In this document: in pieces, positions 33,406 through 43,067 of the stretch
Position numbering within the stretch: position 1 is the first letter of the stretch
Layout of the letters: every line of letters begins with the position of its first letter
The notes under the pieces: generated by a model
Database searches by the model: none
Seen by the model: only the letters and a program-made list of their open reading frames with translations
What the model was told of the DNA's origin: nothing
Source: Albidovulum sediminis
GTDB taxonomy: Bacteria; Pseudomonadota; Alphaproteobacteria; Rhodobacterales; Rhodobacteraceae
NCBI RefSeq assembly: GCF_025380365.1
Contig: NZ_JAOCQF010000001.1
Location: 186,001 to 250,000 of the forward strand
Length of the DNA stretch: 64,000 nt
Direction: 5' to 3'
Position numbers and translations under genes: made by a program

Positions 33406-34488
33406 ATGCTCTACTGGCTCAAGTTTCTGTCGGACGGCGGCGACGTCTTCAACCTGTTCCAGTACATTACCTTTCGGGCCGGGGGCGCCTTCTTCACCGC
33501 GCTGATCTTCGGGTTCATCTTCGGCCAGCCGCTGATCAACCTGCTGCGGCGCAAGCAGAAGAAGGGCCAGCCGATCCGCGACGACGGCCCGCAGTCCCAC
33601 TTCGCCAAGGCCGGCACGCCGACAATGGGGGGACTGCTGATCCTGTCGGCGATGTTGGTGGCGACGCTCATGTGGGCACGTCTCGACAATCCCTATGTCT
33701 GGATCGTGCTGTTCGTCACCATCGCCTTCGGATTGATCGGCTTTGCCGACGACTACGCCAAGGTGACCAAGCAGAACACCAAGGGCGTGTCATCGCGCAT
33801 CCGCTTTGCCATCGGGCTGCTGATCGCTGCCTTGGCGGGGGCTGCCGCCGCCTGGGTGCATCCGGCGGACCTGACCAACCAGCTGGCGGTTCCGGTCTTC
33901 AAGAACCTGCTGATCAACCTCGGGATATTCTTCGTGCCCTTCTCGATGATCGTCATCGTCGGGGCGGCGAACGCGGTGAACCTGACCGACGGGCTTGACG
34001 GGCTGGCGGTGATGCCCGTTATGATCGCGGCCGGGGCGCTGGGAATCATCGCCTACGTGGTCGGCACCTCGACGTTCTCGGCCTATCTCGGCGTCCACTA
34101 TGTGAAAGGCACGGCCGACCTTCTGGTCTTCACCGCCGCCCTGATCGGCGGGGGACTCGGGTTCCTCTGGTACAACGCCCCCCCCGCGGCGGTCTTCATG
34201 GGCGACACCGGATCGCTCGCGCTCGGCGGCGCGCTGGGCGCCATCGCGGTCGTGACCAAGCACGAGATCGTGCTGGCGATCGTCGGCGGCCTTTTCGTGG
34301 TCGAAGCGCTGAGCGTCATCATCCAGGTCCTCTATTTCAAGCGCACCGGCCGGCGCGTGTTCCTGATGGCGCCGATCCACCACCACTTCGAGAAGAAGGG
34401 CTGGGCCGAGCCGCAGATCGTGATCCGCTTCTGGATCATCTCCCTCATTCTGGCTCTGATCGGGCTGGCCACACTCAAGCTCCGCTGA
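33406..34488 (+). CDS. mraY: Phospho-MurNAc-pentapeptide transferase
   Basis: 360 aa polytopic inner-membrane enzyme forming lipid I. Signature stretches: [24 protein letters not shown] with the aspartate pair, [29 protein letters not shown] and [13 protein letters not shown]. Ten TM helices expected. It starts immediately after murF. In most relatives murD would follow; here the dcw run stops. Confidence 0.96.
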   Translation: MLYWLKFLSDGGDVFNLFQYITFRAGGAFFTALIFGFIFGQPLINLLRRKQKKGQPIRDDGPQSHFAKAGTPTMGGLLILSAMLVATLMWARLDNPYVWIVLFVTIAFGLIGFADDYAKVTKQNTKGVSSRIRFAIGLLIAALAGAAAAWVHPADLTNQLAVPVFKNLLINLGIFFVPFSMIVIVGAANAVNLTDGLDGLAVMPVMIAAGALGIIAYVVGTSTFSAYLGVHYVKGTADLLVFTAALIGGGLGFLWYNAPPAAVFMGDTGSLALGGALGAIAVVTKHEIVLAIVGGLFVVEALSVIIQVLYFKRTGRRVFLMAPIHHHFEKKGWAEPQIVIRFWIISLILALIGLATLKLR

Positions 34489-34500
34489 AGGATTTCAACA

Positions 34501-35391
34501 ATGGATACCCTGAGGGTCTTTGAACCCTTTCCCAACCTTTTCGCCTTCTACGACGGCCGCGTGCCGGGGCATCGCTTCCTGCCCCAGGACAACTGGGTGG
34601 ATGCGGGCGCCATCTCTCTCGGCATCGCGAGCTATGCGCTCGTGTCCGGGACGCGGGCGCTGGTCTACGACACCCATGTGTCGGTCGCCCATGCACAAGC
34701 GATCCGCGCTGATCTGGAGCGCCGGGGCGTGCGGGAATTCACCGTCATCTACAGCCACTGGCACCTCGACCATGTCGCGGGAACGGCGGCGTTCACCGGC
34801 GCCGAGGTGATCGCCAACGCGCGCACCGCCGCGCACCTGGCCCGCCTCAGGCCCGCGATCGAGGCGGGAACGCTGGAGGGCCCGCCCGCCATCGCGCCGC
34901 TGGTGCTGCCCACGCAGGTCTTTTCGGGCGCGCTTTCGTTCGAGTTCGGGGGCGAGCGGGTCGAGCTGATCGAGGCCAACATCCATTCCGACGATGCGAC
35001 GCTCCTGTGGTTGCCCGAACGCGGCGTCCTCTTGGCGGGCGACACGGTCGAGGATACCGTTACCTTCGCGGACACGCCCGAGGACTTCGCCGTTCACCTG
35101 ACTGAGCTTGACCGCGTCGCGGGCCTTGGCGCGCGCCACATCCTGCCCAATCATGGCGCGCCGGAACGGATCGCGGCCGGCGGTTACGGGCCGGGCCTGA
35201 TCGGCGCGACGCAGCGCTATATCCGCTGGCTGACCGACAATGCCGCCGACCCCGCGGCGGCAGAGGTGCCGCTGGCCTCGATCGTGGCGGCGGACATCGC
35301 GGCGGGCGATCTGGTCTGGTGGGGCGAGTACGAGGCGGTGCACGACCACAACCTCGGCCGCGCGCGGGACTGGCGCCTGTCGGGCGGCTGA
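34501..35391 (+). CDS. Metallo-beta-lactamase-fold hydrolase
   Basis: 296 aa MBL protein. Zinc motif HWHLDH at ~86-91, followed by IEANIHSDDATLLW, LLAGDTVEDTV and a histidine in LPNHGAP. It has no signal peptide. It starts 12 nt after mraY but is not a cell-wall gene. It precedes the LuxR regulator and polyamine-type transporter, so may serve that locus. Substrate unknown. Confidence 0.85.
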   Translation: MDTLRVFEPFPNLFAFYDGRVPGHRFLPQDNWVDAGAISLGIASYALVSGTRALVYDTHVSVAHAQAIRADLERRGVREFTVIYSHWHLDHVAGTAAFTGAEVIANARTAAHLARLRPAIEAGTLEGPPAIAPLVLPTQVFSGALSFEFGGERVELIEANIHSDDATLLWLPERGVLLAGDTVEDTVTFADTPEDFAVHLTELDRVAGLGARHILPNHGAPERIAAGGYGPGLIGATQRYIRWLTDNAADPAAAEVPLASIVAADIAAGDLVWWGEYEAVHDHNLGRARDWRLSGG

Positions 35392-35458
35392 CGGGCGGCG
35401 GGCGGGCGGCGGGGCGGGCCGGGACACGAAAACGGTTTCGCCCGGCGGCACGCTTGGT

Positions 35459-36280
35459 ATGATCGCCCCGAAGCGGCCGGGGCCAGACGTGTATCTCAAG
35501 ACCAGCTTGCCGAGCGTGACCACCGAGGAAGCCCTGGGCGCGGCCATCGACGCGGTCGGCCGGGCAGAGTTCATGCCCGCCGTCCTCGACTACCTGCGCA
35601 CGCTCGCCCCCTTTCACGGCTGCCTTGCGCTTCTGTTCGAAAGCGACAAGCGGCCGGTCCATGTCTACGACAACGTGCGGGCCGAACGCCGCGCCGTGGT
35701 AATCGACCGCTATCTCGACGGGGCCTACCTGCTCGACCCGTTCCGCGAATACTTCCTCAACAGCCGGGGTGACGCGGTCGCCCGCCTGCGCGAGGTGGCG
35801 CCGGACCGGTTCCGCAACTCCACCTACTACCAGAGCTATTACAGCCACATCCGGCTTCGGGACGAGATCGGGCTCTTCGTGGGGCTCGCGAACGGCAAGA
35901 CGCTGTTCTTCTCGATCGCGCCGGTCGATGCCGAGCGGGAGTTCAGCCAGGGCGACGTGCGCGCGCTGCGCCGTGCCCTGCCGGTCCTCTCCGCGCTCTG
36001 CCGGCGCCATTTCGACCGCTACGACCACGGCGAGGCCGGCACGCTGTCGGTCAACGTCGAGGAGGTGTTGACCGCCGGGGCGGGCGCCTGCCTGTCGCGG
36101 CGCGAGGGGCAGATCGCGGCGCTCATCCTCAAGGGCCACTCGACCGAGGCGATCGCGCGCCTGATCGGCATTTCCGGCGGCACGGTCAAGCTGCACCGCA
36201 AGAACATCTACCGAAAGCTGCACATCTCCTCGCAAGGGGAGCTTTTCAACCTGCTGCTGTCGGAACTGGCCAAGCCCTGA
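35459..36280 (+). CDS. LuxR-type helix-turn-helix regulator
   Basis: 273 aa. The C-terminal GerE/LuxR HTH (~208-265) includes LSRREGQIAALILKGHSTE, recognition helix IGISGGTVKLHRKNIYRKL. The N-terminal ~190 residues have no autoinducer or response-regulator signature that I recognise (LAPFHGCLALLFE, YLLDPFREYFLN). The ATG at 35459 has only a weak ribosome site; GTG at 35489 is an alternative. The position suggests control of the transporter operon that follows. Confidence 0.8.
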   Translation: MIAPKRPGPDVYLKTSLPSVTTEEALGAAIDAVGRAEFMPAVLDYLRTLAPFHGCLALLFESDKRPVHVYDNVRAERRAVVIDRYLDGAYLLDPFREYFLNSRGDAVARLREVAPDRFRNSTYYQSYYSHIRLRDEIGLFVGLANGKTLFFSIAPVDAEREFSQGDVRALRRALPVLSALCRRHFDRYDHGEAGTLSVNVEEVLTAGAGACLSRREGQIAALILKGHSTEAIARLIGISGGTVKLHRKNIYRKLHISSQGELFNLLLSELAKP

Positions 36281-36367
36281 GCGGTTCGGGTCGCGCGCCA
36301 TCCCCCGCCCGATATATCCCAAGAGGGGTATTTACACCCGTCCGTGCTGCCCTCAGTCTGGGGGGCG

Positions 36368-37507
36368 ATGGGCCGCCGGCGTCAAGACCGCGACAAGGCC
36401 CCGCAGGGAAAGATCAGCGGAGGACGGGACTTGGGCTCGGACGACGGCTTTATCGAAATCGTCGATGTGACAAAGGCCTTCGGCCCGGCGGACCGGCGGG
36501 TGTTCGCGCTCGGGGGCGTGACGGCAACCATCCGGCGGGGGGAGTTCTTCACGCTTCTCGGGCCGTCGGGCTGCGGCAAGACCACGCTTCTGCGGCTGAT
36601 CGCGGGGTTCGAGCTGCCGACCTCGGGCGAGATCCGGCTTGACGGGCAGGAGATCGGCCACCTGCCGCCGTTCCGCCGCCCGGTCAACACGGTCTTCCAG
36701 AACTACGCGCTGTTCCCGCACATGACGGTGGCCGAGAACATCGGCTTCGGGCTGGAGATGCTGGACAAGCCGCGCGCCGAGATCGCGTCGACGGTCGCGC
36801 GGATGCTGGCACTCGTGAAGATGAGCGATCTTGCCGGGCGCCGGACCGACCAGTTGTCGGGCGGCCAGCAGCAGCGCGTGGCGCTGGCCCGCGCGCTGGC
36901 CCCCCAGCCCAAGGTGCTGCTCCTCGACGAACCGCTGTCGGCGCTTGACCTGAAGCTGCGCAAGGAAATGCAGGTCGAACTCAAGCGCATCCAGCACGAG
37001 ACCGGCATCACCTTCATCTTCGTCACCCACGACCAGGAAGAGGCGCTGACCATGTCGGACCGCATCGCGGTCATGGAAAAGGGTCACATCCTCCAGATCG
37101 GCTCGCCGACCGAGATCTACAACGCGCCCGCCGCGCGGTTCGTGGCCGACTTCATCGGCGACATCAATTTCATCGAGGGCGAGGTGGTTTCCTGCGGCGA
37201 CGGCCGGGCCGAGGTCAGGCTGCCCTCGGGCCCGTTGCTGAGCGCACATGCGGGGCAGCCCGTCAGCGGGCGGGTGACGCTGGCGATCCGGCCCGAGAAG
37301 ATCGGGCTGAGGGCGGCGGGGGACGGCACGGCGCAGCTTTCGGGCCGGATCACCAACCTCGTCTATTTCGGCTCGGGCACCAACGTGCATGTCGACGCGG
37401 GGATCGGTGCCGACATCGTCGCGCGCACGACCACGCCCGGCGTCGCGATCGGCGACCGGGTGGGCCTGGACCTGCCCTTCGCCGACCTCTCGGTTCTGGC
37501 GGAGTAG
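36368..37507 (+). CDS. Spermidine/putrescine-type ABC transporter ATPase
   Basis: 379 aa PotA/PotG-like. Walker [11 protein letters not shown]-loop [10 protein letters not shown], signature LSGGQQQR, Walker [14 protein letters not shown]-loop FVTHDQEEA, then a C-terminal TOBE domain with [10 protein letters not shown]. First gene of the four-gene importer. The start is uncertain: ATG 36368 with GGGGGG upstream is used, GTG 36344 is possible, and family N termini begin nearer FIEIVDVTK. Confidence 0.9.
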   Translation: MGRRRQDRDKAPQGKISGGRDLGSDDGFIEIVDVTKAFGPADRRVFALGGVTATIRRGEFFTLLGPSGCGKTTLLRLIAGFELPTSGEIRLDGQEIGHLPPFRRPVNTVFQNYALFPHMTVAENIGFGLEMLDKPRAEIASTVARMLALVKMSDLAGRRTDQLSGGQQQRVALARALAPQPKVLLLDEPLSALDLKLRKEMQVELKRIQHETGITFIFVTHDQEEALTMSDRIAVMEKGHILQIGSPTEIYNAPAARFVADFIGDINFIEGEVVSCGDGRAEVRLPSGPLLSAHAGQPVSGRVTLAIRPEKIGLRAAGDGTAQLSGRITNLVYFGSGTNVHVDAGIGADIVARTTTPGVAIGDRVGLDLPFADLSVLAE

Positions 37508-37511
37508 CGCG

Positions 37512-38462
37512 ATGAGTACGCCGGACACCCACGCCCAGGCCGACGCGGCGCTGCGCGCGGCCATCCGCCAGAGGGAGCGGGAGGCGTTTCGCAACCGCTG
37601 GCTGCTGCTTGCGCCGGGCGTCGGCCTGATCGCCTGCGTCGGCCTTCTGCCACTGGCGCTGACGATGATCTATTCCTTCCTGGAACCCGGCACCTACGGC
37701 GGCGTCACCTGGACCTTCTCGACCGGCGCCTACGAGCAGTTCCTGTTCGAACGCGATCTCTTCGACGAGACGCTTTTGACCTTCAACCCGTCCTACGTCA
37801 TCATCTTCGCCCGCTCGATCTTTCTCGCACTCGTGGCCACCGTCGGGACGCTGCTTGTCGGTTATCCCACCGCCTATTTCATCGCCACACGTCCGCGCGA
37901 AAGCCGCAACCTGTGGCTTTTCCTGATCACGCTGCCGTTCTGGACCAACCTTCTGATCCGCACCTACGCGATGCTCCTGATCATCCGGGACGAGGGGCTC
38001 ATCAATGCCGTCCTGATGGGGGTGGGGGTCGTCGAACAGCCGGTCGGCATCCTCTACACCGATTTCGCGGTGTTCCTCGGCCTGATCTACAGCTTCCTGC
38101 CGTTCATGGTCCTGCCGGTCTACGCCTCGCTCGAAAAGCTGGATTTCCGCCTGGTCGAGGCCGCCTACGACCTTTACGCCACGCGCTGGCGCGTGCTGCG
38201 CCGGGTGATCATCCCGGCGACGCGCCCCGGCATCGTCGCGGGCTGCATCCTCGTCTTCATCCCGGGCCTTGGCGCCTACATCACGCCAGAGCTTCTGGGC
38301 GGCGGCAAGAAGCTGATGATCGGCAACATGATCGCGCTGCAGTTCGGCACCGCGCGCAACTGGCCCTTCGGTTCGGCGGCGGCGCTGATCCTGATGGCGA
38401 TGGTGGTGCTGATGCTGGTGTTCCTGATGCGGCGCGGCGGAAGGCAGGTGGGCCATGGCTGA
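37512..38462 (+). CDS. Polyamine-type ABC transporter permease (PotB/PotH-like)
   Basis: 316 aa inner-membrane permease with about six TM helices. The binding-protein-dependent transport EAA loop reads VEAAYDLYATRWRVLRRVII, and ELLGGGKKLMIGNMI is typical of PotB/PotH. It lies 4 nt after the ATPase and overlaps the second permease by 8 nt. Confidence 0.92.
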   Translation: MSTPDTHAQADAALRAAIRQREREAFRNRWLLLAPGVGLIACVGLLPLALTMIYSFLEPGTYGGVTWTFSTGAYEQFLFERDLFDETLLTFNPSYVIIFARSIFLALVATVGTLLVGYPTAYFIATRPRESRNLWLFLITLPFWTNLLIRTYAMLLIIRDEGLINAVLMGVGVVEQPVGILYTDFAVFLGLIYSFLPFMVLPVYASLEKLDFRLVEAAYDLYATRWRVLRRVIIPATRPGIVAGCILVFIPGLGAYITPELLGGGKKLMIGNMIALQFGTARNWPFGSAAALILMAMVVLMLVFLMRRGGRQVGHG

Positions 38463-39267
38463 ACGCAAGGGGCGCCCGTTCAACCTCAAAAGCCAGCCGG
38501 GCTTCACCCAGATCGCCTGGGCCTGCGTGGTGTTCCTCTACGCGCCCATCCTCGTCCTGATCGCCTTTTCCTTCAACGAGAACCGGTCGGTCGTGCGCTG
38601 GACGGAGTTCAGCTTCGACTGGTATGTCTCGGCCTTCCAGAACGACGGTATCCGCAACGCCGCGATCGTGTCGCTGAAGGTCGCCACCTCTGCCACGCTG
38701 ATCGCCACCACCTTCGCGACCATGGCCGCGCTCGCCACAACCCGCACCGCGCCCTTCCGCGGACAGGGCCTGGCCTTCGGCATCATCAACCAACCGCTGA
38801 TGGTGCCCGAGATCGTGACCGCGGTCGTGACGCTGTCGTTCTTCGCGCTGGTCAAGCAGGTCACCGGGCTGACCGGGATCGGCTACCTGATCCTGGCGCA
38901 CACGGTCTTCTGCATCCCCTTCGCCTACATGCCGATCCGCGCGCGGCTCGAGGACATGAACCTGACGCTGGAACAGGCGGCGGCCGATCTTTACGCGACG
39001 CCCTTCCGCGTCTTCCGCCGGGTGACGCTGCCCCTGATGGCGCCCGGCATCCTGGCGGGGGCGATGCTCGCCTTCGTCGTCTCGCTCGATGACGTGATCA
39101 TCACGCTGATGATCTCCGGCCCCGGCGAAACCACGCTGCCGATCTACATCTTCGGCCAGATCCGCCGCGGCATCACCCCGGAAATCAACGCAGTTTCCAC
39201 CGTCCTTCTGGGCGTCTCGGTGCTGCTTGTGTCGTCCTTCTTCCTGATCGGACGGAAGAAGGCGTGA
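38455..39267 (+). CDS. Polyamine-type ABC transporter permease (PotC/PotI-like)
   Basis: 270 aa with about six TM helices. FAYMPIRARLEDMNLTLEQAA leads into the EAA loop (DLYATPFRVFRRVTLPL), and LDDVIITLMISGPGETTLP is characteristic of PotC/PotI. The ATG lies inside the upstream permease gene. Confidence 0.92.
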   Translation: MAERKGRPFNLKSQPGFTQIAWACVVFLYAPILVLIAFSFNENRSVVRWTEFSFDWYVSAFQNDGIRNAAIVSLKVATSATLIATTFATMAALATTRTAPFRGQGLAFGIINQPLMVPEIVTAVVTLSFFALVKQVTGLTGIGYLILAHTVFCIPFAYMPIRARLEDMNLTLEQAAADLYATPFRVFRRVTLPLMAPGILAGAMLAFVVSLDDVIITLMISGPGETTLPIYIFGQIRRGITPEINAVSTVLLGVSVLLVSSFFLIGRKKA

Positions 39268-39303
39268 AACCGCCCGACACGGGCGCAACAAGGAGGTACG
39301 AAC

Positions 39304-40335
39304 GTGAAACACGGCATGCGCGTCCTGATGGCGGCGACGGCGCTGGGGATGCTTCCCCTCGCGGCCCTCGCCGAAGGCAAGCTGAACATCTACAACTGGG
39401 GCAACTACACCAGCCCCGAACTGATCGAGAAGTTCTCGAAGGAATACGGGGTCGAGGTCACGCTCGACGACTACGATTCAAACGAGATCATGCTGGCCAA
39501 GGTGAAGGAAGGAAACACCGGCTACGACATCGTCGTGCCCGGCGACTACATGATCCAGATCATGATCGGCGAGGGCCTGCTGGCCGAGGTGAAGCCGAAC
39601 GAGATGGAGAACTTCAAGAACGTCGATCCGAAGTGGGTCGACGTCTGGTGGGATCCGGGCCGCAACTACTCGGTGCCGTGGCAGTGGGGTACCACAGCCT
39701 TCACCGTCGACACCGAGGTCTACAAGGGCGACATCAACACGCTCGCCCTGCTGTTCGAGCCGCCGGCAGAGCTTCAGGGCCGCATCAACATGCTCAACGA
39801 CATGAACGATGTGATCAACGCGGGCCTGCGCTACCTCGGCTATCCGCGCTGCAACAGCAACCCCGACCAGCTGCGCGAGGTCACCGACCTTCTCATGAAC
39901 GCCAAGCAGTACTGGCGGACGATGGACTATGCCACGATCGAGAAGCTGACCTCGCGCGATGTGGACCTGTCGCAGAACTGGAACGGCGCCGCGATGCGGG
40001 CGCGCAAGGACCGGCCGACGCTGCAGTATGCCTATCCGAAGGAAGGGTTCACCGGCTGGATGGACAACGTCGCGGTGCTGGCCGACGCGCCCAACATGGA
40101 GAACGCGAAGCTCTTCATGAACTTCATCATGGCGCCGGAAAACGCCGCGATGATCTCCAACTTCGCGCGCTACGCGAACGGCGTCGCGGGGTCCGAGGCA
40201 TTCATGGACGCCGAGATGCTGGAGGCGCCCGAAATCCTGATGCCGGCCGACGCGCCCGCGCCCGATTTCGTGCAGCCCTGCCCTCAGGAAGTCGTGGACA
40301 TGTACAACAAGATCTGGACGCGCATCAAACAGTGA
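39304..40335 (+). CDS. Periplasmic polyamine-type binding protein
   Basis: 343 aa PotD/PotF-like substrate-binding protein. Sec signal (MRVLMAATALGMLPLAALA), mature start KLNIYNWGNYTSPELIEKF, then YDIVVPGDYMIQIM, VPWQWGTTAFTVD, and the C-terminal block VDMYNKIW. Strong AAGGAGG-type ribosome site. The exact ligand (putrescine, spermidine, an amide or opine) is not decidable here. A hairpin follows the stop. Confidence 0.92.
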   Translation: MKHGMRVLMAATALGMLPLAALAEGKLNIYNWGNYTSPELIEKFSKEYGVEVTLDDYDSNEIMLAKVKEGNTGYDIVVPGDYMIQIMIGEGLLAEVKPNEMENFKNVDPKWVDVWWDPGRNYSVPWQWGTTAFTVDTEVYKGDINTLALLFEPPAELQGRINMLNDMNDVINAGLRYLGYPRCNSNPDQLREVTDLLMNAKQYWRTMDYATIEKLTSRDVDLSQNWNGAAMRARKDRPTLQYAYPKEGFTGWMDNVAVLADAPNMENAKLFMNFIMAPENAAMISNFARYANGVAGSEAFMDAEMLEAPEILMPADAPAPDFVQPCPQEVVDMYNKIWTRIKQ

Positions 40336-40353
40336 CCGCGTCCTGAACGACAC

Positions 40354-40384
40354 CCCGGGGGCGGCGGATGCGCCCGCCCCCGGG
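40354..40384 (+). terminator. GC hairpin after the binding-protein gene
   Basis: Perfect 11-bp stem CCCGGGGGCGG/CCGCCCCCGGG (40354-40364 with 40374-40384), 9-nt loop, no T-tract. Such hairpins inside ABC operons often protect the binding-protein mRNA 3' end or reduce downstream expression. Confidence 0.5.
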
Positions 40385-40416
40385 AACTCACCGGCACCCC
40401 CAACCCGGAGCACATC

Positions 40417-41649
40417 ATGGCCGGCCACGTGCGCAGCGACGGCTTCACGGTTCCGCGGACGGCGCGGGAACTGGGGATCATGCAGGGGTTTCCGCCCCCG
40501 CCCGAAAAGATTCCGACGGCGTCGAACTGGGACCTGGCCCCGTTCAACCGCCACACCTTCCTGAATGTGCGCAGCTTCGTGCCCACGGTCGACGTGCGCG
40601 CCGATCCGGCCGCGGGCCGGCCCCTGCCGCGCGGCGAGCGTGACGTGGCGGACCTGACTTTCCTGGCCCGCGACGGCACGGTGAAGACCGTAGCCCAGAT
40701 GCTCGCCGAGACCTACACCGACGGGTTCATCGCCCTGTCCCATGGCCGCGTGGTGACGGAGCAGTATTTCAACGACATGACCCCGGCCACGCTGCACCTG
40801 TCGCAGTCGGTGGCGAAGTCGGTCGTCGGCATCCTTGCCGGCGTCCTCTGGGGCGAGGGGCTTCTGGACCCCTCCGCGCCGCTGACGGAATACGTCCCCG
40901 AACTGGCCCGCTGCGGCTATCTCGGCGCGACGGTGGGCGACGTGCTGGACATGCAGTCGGGGGTGCGTTTCGTCGAGGAATACGCCGACCCGGAGTCCGA
41001 TATCGGCCAACTGGACATCGCCTCCGGCTGGAAGCCCGCGCCTCCCCACTACACCGGGCCGACGACGTTGCGCGACCAGATCCTCGGCCTGCGCCAGACC
41101 CGCCCGCATGGCGAGGTGTTCGAATACCGCTCGATCGAGACCGACGTGCTCGCCTGGGCGATGGAGCGCGCGGCGGGGCAAGGACTGGCGGACCTGCTCA
41201 GCGACCGCATCTGGACCCGCATCGGGGCCGAGCGCGACGCCTCCTTCACCGTCGACCGGGCGGGAACCGCCCTGGCCGACGGCGGCTTCAACGCCACCTT
41301 GCGCGACTATGCCCGCTTTGCGCTGATGGTCGCCGCGGGGGGGCAGTGGGACGGCCGCCGGATCGTGCCCGAAGCCTGGGTCGAGGATATCGCGCGCTGC
41401 GAGCCGGCGAAGTTCCGCGGCGACTACCGGCTGCTCGCCCCCAACGGGGCCTACCGGCGCAAGTGGTGGGTGATGGATGCCGACCACGGCGATTTCACCG
41501 CCCGCGGCATCTTCGGCCAGATGATCTACATCGACCGCAGCACCGATTTCGTCGCGGTCAAGCTCTCGACCTGGCCCGACTACCTGATCCCCGCCTTCAC
41601 CGCCGACGCCCTCGCCGGCATGCGCGCGATCCGCGACATTTGCCGATAG
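40417..41649 (+). CDS. Serine hydrolase, class C beta-lactamase family
   Basis: 410 aa cytoplasmic-looking protein of the beta-lactamase/6-aminohexanoate-dimer hydrolase type. The SxxK motif is SVAK in LSQSVAKSVVGIL (~131). The Tyr motif candidate is YRSIETD, and the C-terminal lid contains GQMIYIDRSTDFVAVKLS. No signal peptide is seen. It follows the binding-protein gene by 81 nt in the same direction, suggesting that it hydrolyses the imported amide or ester substrate. The substrate is unproven. Confidence 0.82.
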   Translation: MAGHVRSDGFTVPRTARELGIMQGFPPPPEKIPTASNWDLAPFNRHTFLNVRSFVPTVDVRADPAAGRPLPRGERDVADLTFLARDGTVKTVAQMLAETYTDGFIALSHGRVVTEQYFNDMTPATLHLSQSVAKSVVGILAGVLWGEGLLDPSAPLTEYVPELARCGYLGATVGDVLDMQSGVRFVEEYADPESDIGQLDIASGWKPAPPHYTGPTTLRDQILGLRQTRPHGEVFEYRSIETDVLAWAMERAAGQGLADLLSDRIWTRIGAERDASFTVDRAGTALADGGFNATLRDYARFALMVAAGGQWDGRRIVPEAWVEDIARCEPAKFRGDYRLLAPNGAYRRKWWVMDADHGDFTARGIFGQMIYIDRSTDFVAVKLSTWPDYLIPAFTADALAGMRAIRDICR

Positions 41650-41673
41650 CGCCGGGCAGGCAGCGGCTTCGCC

Positions 41674-41702
41674 TTGACCTTGCCCCGGCCGGCGCGCTTA
41701 AA
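41674..41702 (+). promoter_or_regulatory. Candidate sodB promoter
   Basis: TTGACC (41674-41679), 17-bp spacer, CTTAAA (41697-41702), about 38 nt before the sodB ATG. The -35 is good and the -10 moderate. Confidence 0.45.
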
Positions 41703-41740
41703 GGGGGCGACAGTTGTCCCCGCGCGAAAGGAGCACGACC

Positions 41741-42343
41741 ATGGCTTTCACCCTTCCCGACCTTCCCTATGCGCACGACGCGCTGGCGTCGCTTGGCATG
41801 TCGAGGGAAACGCTCGAATACCACCACGACCTGCACCACAAGGCCTATGTCGACAACGGCAACAAGCTGATCGCCGGGACCGAGTGGGAGGGCAAGTCGC
41901 TGGAGGACATCATCCGCGGCACCTACCAGGCGGGTGCGGTGGCGCAGAACGGCATCTTCAACAACGCCAGCCAGCACTGGAACCACAACCAGTTCTGGGA
42001 AATGATGGGCCCGGGCGAGGGCAAGAAGATGCCGGGCGACCTTGAAGGCGCGATCACCGACAGCTTCGGGTCGGTCCAGAAGTTCAAGGACGACTTCGCC
42101 GCCGCCGGTGCCGGGCAGTTCGGGTCCGGCTGGTGCTGGCTTGTCAAGGACAAGGATGGCGGCCTCAAGGTCACCAAGACCGAAAACGGCGTCAACCCGC
42201 TTTGCTTCGGGCAGACCGCCCTTCTGGGCTGCGACGTGTGGGAACATTCCTACTACATCGACTTCCGCAACAAGCGCCCGGCCTATCTGACCAACTTCCT
42301 GGAAAAGCTGGTCAACTGGGAAAACGTCGCCTCGCGCCTCTGA
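41741..42343 (+). CDS. sodB: Superoxide dismutase, Fe/Mn type
   Basis: 200 aa. N-terminal FTLPDLPYAHDALASLGMS, metal-ligand histidines in YHHDLHHKAYVDN and HWNHNQFWEM, then GSGWCWLV and the ligand pair in DVWEHSYYIDFRNKRPAYL. The sequence pattern fits the iron form used by Rhodobacterales; the metal is inferred. The ATG at 41741 has AAAGGAG upstream and matches the family N terminus. Cytoplasmic, no signal peptide. Confidence 0.93.
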   Translation: MAFTLPDLPYAHDALASLGMSRETLEYHHDLHHKAYVDNGNKLIAGTEWEGKSLEDIIRGTYQAGAVAQNGIFNNASQHWNHNQFWEMMGPGEGKKMPGDLEGAITDSFGSVQKFKDDFAAAGAGQFGSGWCWLVKDKDGGLKVTKTENGVNPLCFGQTALLGCDVWEHSYYIDFRNKRPAYLTNFLEKLVNWENVASRL

Positions 42344-42370
42344 GCCGGGCAGACCCGAACCCCGAAACCG

Positions 42371-42400
42371 CGGCCCGTCCGGAGCGATCCGGGCGGGCCG
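42371..42400 (+). terminator. sodB terminator hairpin
   Basis: 13-position stem CGGCCCGTCCGGA/TCCGGGCGGGCCG (42371-42383 with 42388-42400, one U-G pair), GCGA tetraloop, then TTCCAGTT. It sits in the convergent gap between sodB and the LOG gene. Confidence 0.65.
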
Positions 42401-42413
42401 TTCCAGTTCGTCG

Positions 42414-42971
42414 CTAGGCGAATGCCGCCCCCAGGGCCGCCGCCATCGCCGGCACATCGGCCACCACCTGAACGAACCCGCGCAGGCTTGCGTCGGCAAA
42501 GCCCTCCTCCACGATCCGGTCCAGCGTGGCGATCAGCGGGTCCCAGTAGCCTTCGGTGTTCAGCACGATGATCGGCTTGGCGTGCAGGCCAAGCTGGCGC
42601 CAGGTCAGCACCTCGAAGAACTCGTCCAGCGATCCGCCGCCGCCCGGCAGCACCACGATCGCGTCCGAGTTCATGTACATCACCTTCTTGCGCTCGTGCA
42701 TCGTCTCGGTCACGACGAAGGCGGTCAGGTCGCGCTTGCCGACCTCGCGCCGGAACAGGTGTTCGGGGATGACGCCGAAGGTCTGGCCGCCGGCCTCCTG
42801 CGTGGCGCGGGCGACCTCGCCCATCAGCCCCACGTCGCCCGCCCCGTAGACCAGCCGCCAGCCCCGTGCCGCCAGCAACGCGCCGGTGTCGCGCGCGGCC
42901 TGCGCATAGGCGGGCCGCCCCCCGTGGCGGGAGCCGCAGTAGACGCAGACGGATTTCGTGGTCGGGCTCAT
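42414..42971 (-). CDS. LOG-family nucleoside 5'-monophosphate phosphoribohydrolase
   Basis: 185 aa lysine-decarboxylase-like Rossmann protein. VCVYCGSRHGGRPAY, LVYGAGDVGLMGEVARA, MHERKKVMYMNSDAIVVLPGG and the active-site variant PGGGGSLDEFFE (usual form PGGxGTxxE). Family members release adenine or cytokinin bases from nucleotides. It is convergent with sodB. Bacterial role outside plant association is unclear. Confidence 0.88.
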   Translation of the reverse strand: MSPTTKSVCVYCGSRHGGRPAYAQAARDTGALLAARGWRLVYGAGDVGLMGEVARATQEAGGQTFGVIPEHLFRREVGKRDLTAFVVTETMHERKKVMYMNSDAIVVLPGGGGSLDEFFEVLTWRQLGLHAKPIIVLNTEGYWDPLIATLDRIVEEGFADASLRGFVQVVADVPAMAAALGAAFA

Positions 42972-43067
42972 GGGCGCTCCTCAAGGTTCTTTTGACCGGT
43001 GATAGCGGCGTTGCTAAGGTCGCTCAAGCACCGCCCGAGGGGAGGGCGGCAAAGGGGATGGAAGGAC

